This document shows positions 1 through 6,232 of a stretch of DNA of 14,410 nt, in pieces. Both the position numbers and the translations under genes were made by a program. How positions within the stretch are numbered: position 1 is the stretch's first letter; every line of letters starts with the position of its first letter. The notes below the pieces were generated by a model that saw only the letters and a list, made by a program, of their open reading frames with translations, made no database searches and was not told where the DNA came from. Source of the stretch: an uncultured Bacilli bacterium (GTDB lineage: Bacteria > Bacillota_I > Bacilli_A > RF39 > UBA660); NCBI GenBank assembly GCA_910589335.1, contig CAJUTW010000042.1:1-14410 (forward strand). The letters run 5' to 3'.

Positions 1-194
1 CCTGTATACGATCCACTACCTGTGTATGATCCACTTCCTGTGTATGATCCACTACCTGTGTATGAGCCACTACCTGTGTATGAGCCACTTCCTGTATATG
101 ATCCACTTCCTGTGTATGATCCACTACCAGTGTATGAACCACTTCCTGTATATGATCCACTTCCAGTATATCCACTACCTATATATGAACCACT
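1..194 (-). repeat. 18-bp in-frame tandem repeat encoding GSGSYT
   Basis: Nine 18-bp units occupy 3-164 without interruption, each encoding Gly-Ser-Gly-Ser-Tyr-Thr on the minus strand. A 15-bp unit (GSGYT, 165-179) and a degenerate unit (SGSYI, 180-194) precede them, and the array continues past the left edge. All nine full units are identical in protein, but they differ at third positions (GGA/GGT/GGC, TCA/TCG, TAT/TAC, ACA/ACT). The array is part of the pilin-like coding region, not a separate element. Confidence 0.95.
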
Positions 195-674
195 TGCCTT
201 GTGAGTACCATTTAAATTATAAAAACTTGTAGTTATATTACTTTTAATATTTTCTTTAAATTTATTTTGAAATTCTTCATAATCAACTCCTTCTACTCCA
301 TACTTCTTCCCATTAATATTTTCAATTATACGAACATAATACTTATATTTATTATCTTCTCTTTTTACAATAACAAAAGAGTCTAATTTATTATATTTTC
401 CATCATTAGGTCCACTCTTAAAATCATCATTATCATCTAAATAATCTAAAGTAAATATTAAACATTTATTTTTACTAGGTTTTTTAATATTCTTACTCTC
501 TATTTTAACTTTAGTAAAATCAACCATTTTATTTACATCTTCTTTTATAATATTTTCCTTTGATTGATTTAAAATTCCAGTTATATTAGGAATAGTTACT
601 GCCATCAAAATCCCTAAAACAACTAACATTGCTAGTAACTCAACTAAAGTAAAACCTCTATTTTTTAATTTCAT
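1..674 (-). CDS. Type IV prepilin-like protein with GSGSYT repeat tail (3' end off window)
   Basis: Reading down from ATG at 674-672 the frame is open to the left edge (224 codons plus two bases), so the C-terminus is missing. Residues 1-30 form a class III (type IV pilin) signal: a short basic leader, G7, then FTLVELL with E12 at the position of the conserved mature Glu5, followed by a hydrophobic helix ending near P29. Cleavage after G7 by a prepilin peptidase and assembly into a pilus or pseudopilus is known for this family. The middle (about 31-160) is a lysine/aspartate-rich globular part with one cysteine (C71) that I do not recognise. From residue 161 the protein becomes low complexity: SGSYI, GSGYT, then nine exact GSGSYT units to the edge. 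An AGGGA ribosome site lies 6-7 nt before the ATG. It has its own extended -10 promoter and is insulated from the upstream gene by a terminator. No other pilus gene is in the window, so a competence versus surface-pilus role cannot be decided. Confidence 0.88.
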   Translation of the reverse strand, partial: MKLKNRGFTLVELLAMLVVLGILMAVTIPNITGILNQSKENIIKEDVNKMVDFTKVKIESKNIKKPSKNKCLIFTLDYLDDNDDFKSGPNDGKYNKLDSFVIVKREDNKYKYYVRIIENINGKKYGVEGVDYEEFQNKFKENIKSNITTSFYNLNGTHKASGSYIGSGYTGSGSYTGSGSYTGSGSYTGSGSYTGSGSYTGSGSYTGSGSYTGSGSYTGSGSYT

Positions 675-695
675 ATAATCCCTACTTTCAAAATT

Positions 696-704
696 ATTAT
701 AACA
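696..704 (-). promoter_or_regulatory. Extended -10 promoter of the pilin-like gene
   Basis: The minus strand carries TATAAT (701-696) preceded by TGT, giving the TGnTATAAT extended -10 pattern. No good -35 hexamer stands at 16-18 bp. The expected start of transcription is near 689, about 15 nt before the ATG at 674. It lies immediately downstream of the terminator of the preceding gene. Confidence 0.5.
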
Positions 705-705
705 T

Positions 706-744
706 AAAAAATATGAAAATTATTTCAAAATCTTTTTCATATTT
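706..744 (-). terminator. Rho-independent terminator of the DUF187 gene
   Basis: On the minus strand an 11-bp perfect stem (744-734 with 719-709) encloses a 14-nt loop and runs into a U-rich stretch. The stem contains the last codons, and the stop codon lies at the edge of the loop. The stem is AT-rich, so its strength is uncertain. Confidence 0.6.
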
Positions 745-1877
745 TCAATTTCATTTAAACTATTCGCATTATAATTACTAGTATCAAACAAATTATCATA
801 TCTAAATAGTGCAAATCCCTTATAATTTTTTAAATTTCTTGATAAAATTATCTCTCGCATAATAATATCATCATTATACATCCACTCTGTATTCCCATCC
901 TTAGCATATTTATCTTCAACTCCAACTTTATAAAATGCTAAAGCTATATATAAATCAATTTTTTTATTTTTAATTAAGTTTTCCCATTCTTCTATAACTT
1001 GAGTAAATGCTTTTGTACTATTATAAAAACCATAATAAACCTGTGGCATTATAAAATCCACATAATTATTTGTTTTTAGCCATATTTTAACATCTGCATA
1101 ATTTTTATTATAATTATTTTCTATATTTCCATCAGGAGATACTCCAAATTTAACATTTTTCTTCCGACATTCCGCATGAACTTTTAAAATCATTTCATTT
1201 ACTTTATTTAATCGATAAACTTTTTCTTCAACAAAGTCATTATTTTTAATAAATTCTTGATAATCATCTTTATCTATCTCATCATTAGGATAAAAATAAT
1301 CATCAAAAAGTATCGCATCAACATTATATTCTAATACTTCTTTAACTCCATTAACAATTAAATCAATAACCTCCTTTTTTGAAGGATTATAATAAATTCC
1401 ATTATTAATAAAAATAGTATCAGTTTCTAAATATTTATAAGCTGGATTTTCACTAGTAATTGTACTAGGATCATCAGTAGTTCTAACTCGATAAGGATTT
1501 ATCCAAGCAAAAATTTTTATATCCTTTTTATGACAAACTTTTATAAAATAATCTAAAACATCATAAAAATCTTCCCCTTCTTTTTTACTAACATACTGAC
1601 TCATAGGAAAAATATCTGATTTATAAATAGCATCACTTGCCGCTCTAACTTGAAGGATAATAGTATTAAACTTCATATTTTTAACATTAGCAATCATTTT
1701 ATTTATATTATTTTTGCTAACATTTATATCTTCATTTTTAACATATTTATTTAATTCAATATAACTAATATAAATAGCTCGAACTTCACTTGTATCAGCT
1801 TTTACCTTAGGAACTTCTACATTACAGAATAAAATTCCTAAAATTACTAAAAAAAGTATAACAAATATTTTCTTCAT
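720..1877 (-). CDS. Secreted DUF187/YngK-type glycoside hydrolase-like protein
   Basis: The 385-aa protein has an N-terminal hydrophobic segment (about 4-20) and a likely signal peptidase I site after VKA at 25-27. Mature residues from about 31 to the end fit the GHL10/DUF187 family (TIM-barrel, YngK-like). Family landmarks seen are QVR (76-78), AWINPYR (124-130), FDDYFYP (191-197), FGVSPDGN (244-251) and DFIMPQVYY (274-282). The paired Asp residues at 192-193 lie where the acidic catalytic residues are expected. Members are thought to act on cell-wall or extracellular glycans, but the substrate is not known and I do not assign one. C18 is not in a lipobox context, so it is probably not a lipoprotein. 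The ATG start has AGGTGAT 3 nt upstream. The gene follows the DUF421 gene by 46 nt on the same strand with no terminator between them, so cotranscription is likely. Confidence 0.85.
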   Translation of the reverse strand: MKKIFVILFLVILGILFCNVEVPKVKADTSEVRAIYISYIELNKYVKNEDINVSKNNINKMIANVKNMKFNTIILQVRAASDAIYKSDIFPMSQYVSKKEGEDFYDVLDYFIKVCHKKDIKIFAWINPYRVRTTDDPSTITSENPAYKYLETDTIFINNGIYYNPSKKEVIDLIVNGVKEVLEYNVDAILFDDYFYPNDEIDKDDYQEFIKNNDFVEEKVYRLNKVNEMILKVHAECRKKNVKFGVSPDGNIENNYNKNYADVKIWLKTNNYVDFIMPQVYYGFYNSTKAFTQVIEEWENLIKNKKIDLYIALAFYKVGVEDKYAKDGNTEWMYNDDIIMREIILSRNLKNYKGFALFRYDNLFDTSNYNANSLNEIENMKKILK

Positions 1878-1923
1878 AGTATCACCTAAATTATATTTTA
1901 ATTTAGTTAATACTAGAAAATTG

Positions 1924-2568
1924 TCATTTTATTTTATTTTTTTCAATTATATACAGTTTTTTATTTTTATAAAAACCATAAAATACATCTTCTAACCTAA
2001 TTTTTTCTTTTTCTAATTCTTTTCGTAACCATATCTTCGATTTTCTTATTTGCACTAAGACATCTTCATTTAATTTACCATCTAATATTAAAGCTAAAGG
2101 ATAAGTTGATTTTTTATCATCTGATTTTTTAAATATAGACAATTTTCCACTAGTCTCTAATATTGCATAATCTACCTCTTCAATTGATTTTATAGATTGT
2201 CCTCTAAGTTGAGTTAACAAATCATCTAAATTATATCTTTGTTTTAACATTTCTTTGAAATTAATTTTTCCTCTACTAATTATAACAGATGGTTCTCCAT
2301 CAACAACATTTCTTGCTTTTTGACTCTTTAAAGATACTATCGAAAATCCAATTTGTAAAACAACTAATGATACTATTGGTATAATTGATAATAAAATATC
2401 ACTTTTATAATTTTCAATAGATATAGCTACCATTTCTGCAATAAAAATAGATACTATAAAATCCATTATAGTAAGTTCTCCCATTTCTCTTTTACCCATT
2501 AATCGGTATAGAAAAGTAATTAAAACATAAAAAAATACACTACGATAAAAAACTGCTAAATATTTCAT
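1924..2568 (-). CDS. DUF421 (YetF/YcaP-like) membrane protein
   Basis: The 214-aa protein has three predicted membrane segments (about 4-21, 35-52, 57-80) followed by a soluble domain. The family signature RLMGKREMGELTIMDF (22-37) is clear, as are VVDGEPSVIISRGKINF (88-104) and RYNLDDLLTQLRGQSIKSI (111-129) of the cytoplasmic domain. DUF421 proteins are inner-membrane proteins; some Bacillus members have been linked to spore or membrane physiology, but no general reaction is known. I chose the ATG at 2568 because AGGTGAT stands just before it and the protein then begins at the usual family position; the frame is open 33 nt further upstream but that stretch holds the ribosome site. The gene ends in TGA, the one TGA stop in the window. 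It is divergent from the TIGR04086 gene and probably cotranscribed with the DUF187 gene. Confidence 0.9.
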   Translation of the reverse strand: MKYLAVFYRSVFFYVLITFLYRLMGKREMGELTIMDFIVSIFIAEMVAISIENYKSDILLSIIPIVSLVVLQIGFSIVSLKSQKARNVVDGEPSVIISRGKINFKEMLKQRYNLDDLLTQLRGQSIKSIEEVDYAILETSGKLSIFKKSDDKKSTYPLALILDGKLNEDVLVQIRKSKIWLRKELEKEKIRLEDVFYGFYKNKKLYIIEKNKIK

Positions 2569-2595
2569 ATCATCACCTAAATATATAATGAACAA

Positions 2596-2623
2596 TTGCA
2601 TATTTTTTTATACATTACATAAT
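2596..2623 (+). promoter_or_regulatory. Possible promoter for the TIGR04086 gene
   Basis: TTGCAT (2596-2601), a 16-bp spacer, then CATAAT (2618-2623) on the plus strand, in the 72-bp divergent gap between the DUF421 and TIGR04086 genes. The predicted start would fall almost on the ribosome site GAGGTG (2631-2636), leaving a very short leader, so this is tentative. Confidence 0.3.
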
Positions 2624-2640
2624 ATTAATTGAGGTGAATT

Positions 2641-3000
2641 ATGACTTATTTAAAAATATATGGAAAAAGATTAGGTTATACATTGCTAGAATTATTGATT
2701 TCTCTAGTTTTAATTACTACATTATACTACTTTAATATTATTGGTGATGGTTTTTTTAAATCTTTAGAGTTAATTTCTATCATTTTAACAATTTTTATTA
2801 ATAGTTACATTTTAGGAAATACATCTAACAAAAAAGCATACATTGAAGGAACAAAGTTTGGTGGAATTATTATTTTTTTATTATTAATTTTTACTTTATT
2901 ATTTTCTAAATTTAAAATTAGAGTTTTAATATATTATCTAATTATTATGATAACTTCTATTTTAGGAAGCATGATTGGAATCAGTAAAAAAAGAGACTAA
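2641..3000 (+). CDS. TIGR04086-type small membrane protein (YrzE-like)
   Basis: The 119-aa protein is almost entirely hydrophobic, with four predicted membrane helices (about 10-32, 40-58, 72-89, 93-112). The short polar turn LGNTSNKKAYIEG (58-70) followed by a glycine-containing helix, and the overall size, match the TIGR04086 family, whose function is unknown. Start ATG is preceded by GAGGTG with 4 nt spacing. It is the only convincing plus-strand gene here. Its stop TAA (2998-3000) overlaps the stop of the converging gene. The N-terminus contains GYTLLELL, which superficially resembles a prepilin signal, but the rest is polytopic and not pilin-like. Family call is from memory of the pattern, with moderate confidence. 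Confidence 0.7.
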   Translation: MTYLKIYGKRLGYTLLELLISLVLITTLYYFNIIGDGFFKSLELISIILTIFINSYILGNTSNKKAYIEGTKFGGIIIFLLLIFTLLFSKFKIRVLIYYLIIMITSILGSMIGISKKRD

Positions 3001-3028
3001 ACATTTTTATTTAGCCTCTTTCTTTTAA
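2983..3028. terminator. Two-way terminator between converging genes
   Basis: Arms 2990-3001 and 3010-3021 form a 12-bp stem with an 8-nt loop. In the minus-strand transcript the stem is continuous with one G-U pair and is followed by a run of U; in the plus-strand transcript there is one A-C mismatch, followed by UUUCUUUU. Both stop codons lie inside the hairpin. Confidence 0.75.
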
Positions 3029-4373
3029 AAATTATAAATCCTGTAATAAATATAATTATTCCTAAAAATATTAAAAACATATTTCTAGCAGTATTATTTT
3101 TAACTTCTATAACTTTATCTTCATCACTTATTAAAAATAACGAATGTGTATCATAATTACAATTATCATCTTCCAAACATGTAATATATCCAATAAAATA
3201 TAAAGTGTTATCTCTCATTAAAAAATCTTTAATAAAGTAATATTCATTACTTATTTTTTTTATTTTCTTTTTAAATAAACCTTCTTGATCTAATTTAATA
3301 ACTTCATTACTTAAATCAACATTATTTTGATATAGTAAAAAATACTCTTTTATTTTTTTATTTTCTTTTAATGGTAATAATTTTATATCTTCAGAATCAT
3401 TTATTGCAACCTCACCAATTGATTCAAAAATCTCTTTATTATTTATATCATAATTAATTAAATAATAACTATATTCTCCTCCATCAACTTTTACTAATGA
3501 AGTTAACCCATATAAAATATAACCATTATTAGCTTCTGCTAAGTTATAAGAATAGTATTTATTAAGATTATCAAATACAACTTCTTTATTACCTTCTTTA
3601 TCGAACTTTAATAATTTCCATCTAAATTCTGATTTTATTTTAGAAGTTGCTAAAACAGCATACCCTGTATGTTTACCATTATCATATATATTTACAATAT
3701 CTTTATAAAAAAGATCCCCTTCGTCTGCTATTTCATCTTTTCTAAAAACTATATTTAAATCTTTATCATAATAAACTAATGTTGAATTATACCTATCATC
3801 TACTAAAAATGTTCCTATTGCTATATAACCATCAAATTCATCATTGTCATTATAAATCGGATATATTTTATCAATACTACCATATTCATTTATCAAAACG
3901 GATTTTTCAAATACTAAATTTCCATCTAAATCCAATTTAATAAACATTCCTAAACTCTCAGGTATTTCTTCATTGTCGAAAGTTTCTTCCTCTTCTAAAC
4001 TAATAGGTTTTAACATTGTTATTAAATAACCATCTATCTCATTTTTTTCATTATATGTATAAGTTATATCATCTATATAATCTTCATCATATTCCCCATA
4101 AGAAAAATCCCAAACTTTTTTACCATCATAATTATACTTTTCTAGAACTATTTGATAATCTTTAATATCTTTCTTTTTATCAAAAGACTTTAAATATTCA
4201 CCAGCTAATATTAACCCATCTTTTTTTCCGTTTTTATCATAACTATCTTGTATAAAACTATAATTTTCTTCCTTATATTTATTAATAGAAATTAAAGTAT
4301 CCTTAGCATAAACTTTAAAATTAGATATAAAAATTAAAATCAATGTTATAAAGATAATTTTTATTTTATTCAT
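2997..4373 (-). CDS. Membrane-anchored surface protein with propeller-like repeats, function unknown
   Basis: The 458-aa protein has a signal peptide (1-23, likely cleavage VYA/KD), a long acidic, tyrosine-rich outer part, and a C-terminal membrane helix (about 431-449) followed by a basic tail (KRKRLNKNV). It is therefore predicted to sit outside the cell, anchored at its C-terminus. A recurring element, short charged turn then (D/T/N)G(Y/L) then a hydrophobic strand, occurs at 52-54, 114-116, 181-183, 236-238 and 283-285. It alternates with strands such as KLDLDGNLVFEK and YYDKDLNIVFRK. Spacing of about 47-67 residues is what blades of a beta-propeller would give; that is inference. C399 and C405 form a close cysteine pair near the C-terminus. 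The ATG at 4373 is preferred over the in-frame GTG at 4382, which lies inside the GAGGTGTGGAG ribosome site. It has its own strong promoter and is separated from trmK by a terminator. I do not recognise a named family. Confidence 0.8.
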   Translation of the reverse strand: MNKIKIIFITLILIFISNFKVYAKDTLISINKYKEENYSFIQDSYDKNGKKDGLILAGEYLKSFDKKKDIKDYQIVLEKYNYDGKKVWDFSYGEYDEDYIDDITYTYNEKNEIDGYLITMLKPISLEEEETFDNEEIPESLGMFIKLDLDGNLVFEKSVLINEYGSIDKIYPIYNDNDEFDGYIAIGTFLVDDRYNSTLVYYDKDLNIVFRKDEIADEGDLFYKDIVNIYDNGKHTGYAVLATSKIKSEFRWKLLKFDKEGNKEVVFDNLNKYYSYNLAEANNGYILYGLTSLVKVDGGEYSYYLINYDINNKEIFESIGEVAINDSEDIKLLPLKENKKIKEYFLLYQNNVDLSNEVIKLDQEGLFKKKIKKISNEYYFIKDFLMRDNTLYFIGYITCLEDDNCNYDTHSLFLISDEDKVIEVKNNTARNMFLIFLGIIIFITGFIIFKRKRLNKNV

Positions 4374-4397
4374 ACTCCACACCTCTAGTTTATATTT

Positions 4398-4426
4398 ATT
4401 ATAAACGAACTAAAAAAGAAAATCAA
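4398..4426 (-). promoter_or_regulatory. Sigma-A type promoter of the propeller-like surface gene
   Basis: Minus-strand TTGATT (4426-4421), 17-bp spacer, TATAAT (4403-4398). Predicted start near 4391, about 18 nt before the ATG at 4373. It is downstream of the trmK terminator, so the gene is a separate unit. Confidence 0.75.
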
Positions 4427-4443
4427 TTTTTTTAATAAAATAG

Positions 4444-4475
4444 CAAAAAAACCAAATTTTATAATTAAAATTTAG
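4444..4475 (-). terminator. Terminator of the dnaG-rpoD-trmK operon
   Basis: Minus-strand arms 4475-4466 and 4461-4452 form a 10-bp stem (one G-U pair) with a 4-nt loop, followed directly by seven U. The trmK stop codon lies inside the first arm. Confidence 0.8.
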
Positions 4476-5140
4476 TCTTTAATTTCTTGTTTTATTAAAT
4501 TAATTTCTTTATTAGTTTTATATCTTTTATATTTAAAATTTTTAGGTAATAAATCAAGAAGTATTTCTCGAGCTTTCATTTCTCTCTCATAATATTCACG
4601 AAAAAGTGGTCCTTTTTTTAATAAGAAAACTGGTCCAAAGAAAAATTCTTTTTTTGTATATTTCTTTTTACCTTTTTTTAAAATTATTATCTGATAAATA
4701 AATCTTTTATCTTTAACAAATTCTTCATTAGCAATATAATATCCATTTTTTACAAAAAATCTTTTTACATCCTCTTGATAATTATTTGGACTTACAATAT
4801 ATGTTGAAACCATTTTAAAATTTTTCATATCATTTTTACAAATAGATATTATATTTCTACCACCCATACCAGAAATTATAATGGTATCAATATCTTTTGT
4901 ATATGTTGATAATCCATCTCCTAAACGAACTTCTATTACATCTTCTAATTTCTCTTGCCTTATATTTTTCTTTGCTTGTAGAACTGGTCCTTCTTTAACA
5001 TCACTAGCAACTGCTCGTATGTTTTTGTTTTGTCTAACAAGATAGATATCTAATAAAGCATGATCACATCCAACATCTAAACAAAAGGAGTTAGCTTCTA
5101 CTAAATCCCCTATTTTTTTTAATCTTGCATTGATTTTCAT
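4472..5140 (-). CDS. trmK: tRNA (adenine-22-N1)-methyltransferase TrmK
   Basis: The 222-aa protein matches TrmK (YqfN in Bacillus), a SAM-dependent Rossmann-fold enzyme that makes m1A22 in the D-loop of certain tRNAs. Seen motifs: SAM-binding LDVGCDHALL (21-30), acidic D47 after the second strand, GDGL (74-77), the family-typical GMGGRNI (91-97), and SPNN followed by a basic C-terminal half. Length is within the usual 220-240 range. The start ATG overlaps the rpoD stop by one base (TAATG), so translational coupling is likely. Position next to rpoD agrees with the Bacillus order, where trmK follows sigA closely. It is the last gene of the operon and ends in a strong terminator. Confidence 0.92.
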   Translation of the reverse strand: MKINARLKKIGDLVEANSFCLDVGCDHALLDIYLVRQNKNIRAVASDVKEGPVLQAKKNIRQEKLEDVIEVRLGDGLSTYTKDIDTIIISGMGGRNIISICKNDMKNFKMVSTYIVSPNNYQEDVKRFFVKNGYYIANEEFVKDKRFIYQIIILKKGKKKYTKKEFFFGPVFLLKKGPLFREYYEREMKAREILLDLLPKNFKYKRYKTNKEINLIKQEIKD

Positions 5141-6231
5141 TAGTCTGTTAAAAAATCCTTTAACTTACGAGAACGTGATGGATGTCTTAATTTACGAAGA
5201 GCTTTAGCTTCTATCTGACGTATACGTTCACGAGTAACTCCAAATATTTGACCTACTTCTTCTAAAGTTCTACATTGACCATCATCAAGTCCAAAACGTA
5301 ATCTTAAAACTTTTTCTTCCCTATCTGTCAAAGTTGCTAAAACACCACGTAATTCTTCTTTTAACATTTCTATTGTTGCATACTCCTCAGGTCCCATAGT
5401 TCTCTCATCTCTAATAAAGTCTCCTAAATGAGAGTCATCTTCTTCACCTATTGGAGTTTCTAACGAAACTGGATCTTGACTAATTTTATATACTTCTCGA
5501 ACTTTTTCAACTGTTATTCCTAATTTTTCAGCAATTTCTTCATCTGTAGGCTCACGATTTAACTCTTGAGTTAATTGTCTTTGAATTCTTGCTAATTTAT
5601 TAATTGTCTCGACCATGTGAACTGGTACACGAATTGTTCTTGCTTGATCAGCTATTGCTCTAGTAATAGCTTGTCTTATCCACCATGTTGCATAAGTTGA
5701 AAATTTATAACCTTTTGTAGGATCAAATTTATCAACAGCCTTCATTAAACCAATATTTCCTTCTTGAATTAAATCAAGAAATAACATTCCTCTACCAACA
5801 TATCTTTTTGCAATACTTACTACTAAACGTAGGTTAGACTCAGCAAGTAATCTCTTCGCTTCCTCATCCCCTTCTTCTGCACGTTTAGCATACTCAAACT
5901 CTTCATCTGAAGTTAATAAGTTTATACGCCCTATTTCTTTTAGATACATTCTAACTGGATCATTAATTTTTACATCTTTTGATAAAGTCAAATTCTCAAC
6001 TGACATATCTTGAGTAATTTCTTCACCACTAGCATCATCGCTTCCATCTTCTGAAACAATATCAATATCATTTTCTACAAGAAAATTATATAATTCATCA
6101 AGAGTATCACTATCTACATCTAATCCTTTTAATTGATCTGCTAATTGTTCGTAAGTAACATATCCTTGTTTTTTACCAAGTGCTAACAATTTATTTTTTC
6201 TTTCATCAAGAGTCTTAATTTCTTCAACCAT
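5140..6231 (-). CDS. rpoD: RNA polymerase primary sigma factor RpoD/SigA
   Basis: The 363-aa protein is a group 1 sigma factor of the short Gram-positive type. Residues 1-60 resemble the 1.1 region and are followed by an acidic linker. Region 1.2 begins at DPVRMYLKEIG (91-101). Regions 2.1-2.4 include NLRLVVSIAKRYVGRGM and FSTYATWWIRQAITRAI (177-193), which contact and melt the -10 element. Region 3 covers about 201-255, and the region 4.2 helix-turn-helix VTRERIRQIEAKALRKLR (332-349) reads the -35. All conserved blocks are intact. ATG follows the dnaG stop by one base, with AGGAGAT inside the end of dnaG. The TTGACA/TATAAT-like promoters found elsewhere in the window are consistent with this factor. 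Confidence 0.97.
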   Translation of the reverse strand: MVEEIKTLDERKNKLLALGKKQGYVTYEQLADQLKGLDVDSDTLDELYNFLVENDIDIVSEDGSDDASGEEITQDMSVENLTLSKDVKINDPVRMYLKEIGRINLLTSDEEFEYAKRAEEGDEEAKRLLAESNLRLVVSIAKRYVGRGMLFLDLIQEGNIGLMKAVDKFDPTKGYKFSTYATWWIRQAITRAIADQARTIRVPVHMVETINKLARIQRQLTQELNREPTDEEIAEKLGITVEKVREVYKISQDPVSLETPIGEEDDSHLGDFIRDERTMGPEEYATIEMLKEELRGVLATLTDREEKVLRLRFGLDDGQCRTLEEVGQIFGVTRERIRQIEAKALRKLRHPSRSRKLKDFLTD

Positions 6232-6232
6232 A

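Noticed and set aside
1..194. CRISPR-like or intergenic tandem repeat
   Set aside because: The 18-bp units are contiguous without spacers and stay in frame as GSGSYT within a coding sequence.
22..232. Two plus-strand open frames with repeats such as YDPLPVYEPLPV
   Set aside because: They are antisense shadows of the 18-bp repeat in the pilin-like gene. The minus frame has a proper start, ribosome site, promoter and a prepilin domain, and its third-position variation is silent only in the minus frame.
1890..1895. TATAAT before the DUF187 gene as a promoter
   Set aside because: No acceptable -35 stands at 16-18 bp, and the transcript would start on the ribosome site. In an AT-rich gap the hexamer is expected by chance.
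2569..2601. Eleven-codon upstream extension of the DUF421 protein
   Set aside because: It includes the ribosome site AGGTGAT, and the family N-terminus fits the ATG at 2568.
2641..2720. GYTLLELL at the start of the small membrane protein as a second prepilin signal
   Set aside because: The protein has four membrane helices and no pilin head; length and pattern fit TIGR04086. The resemblance is probably chance in a Leu/Ile-rich helix.
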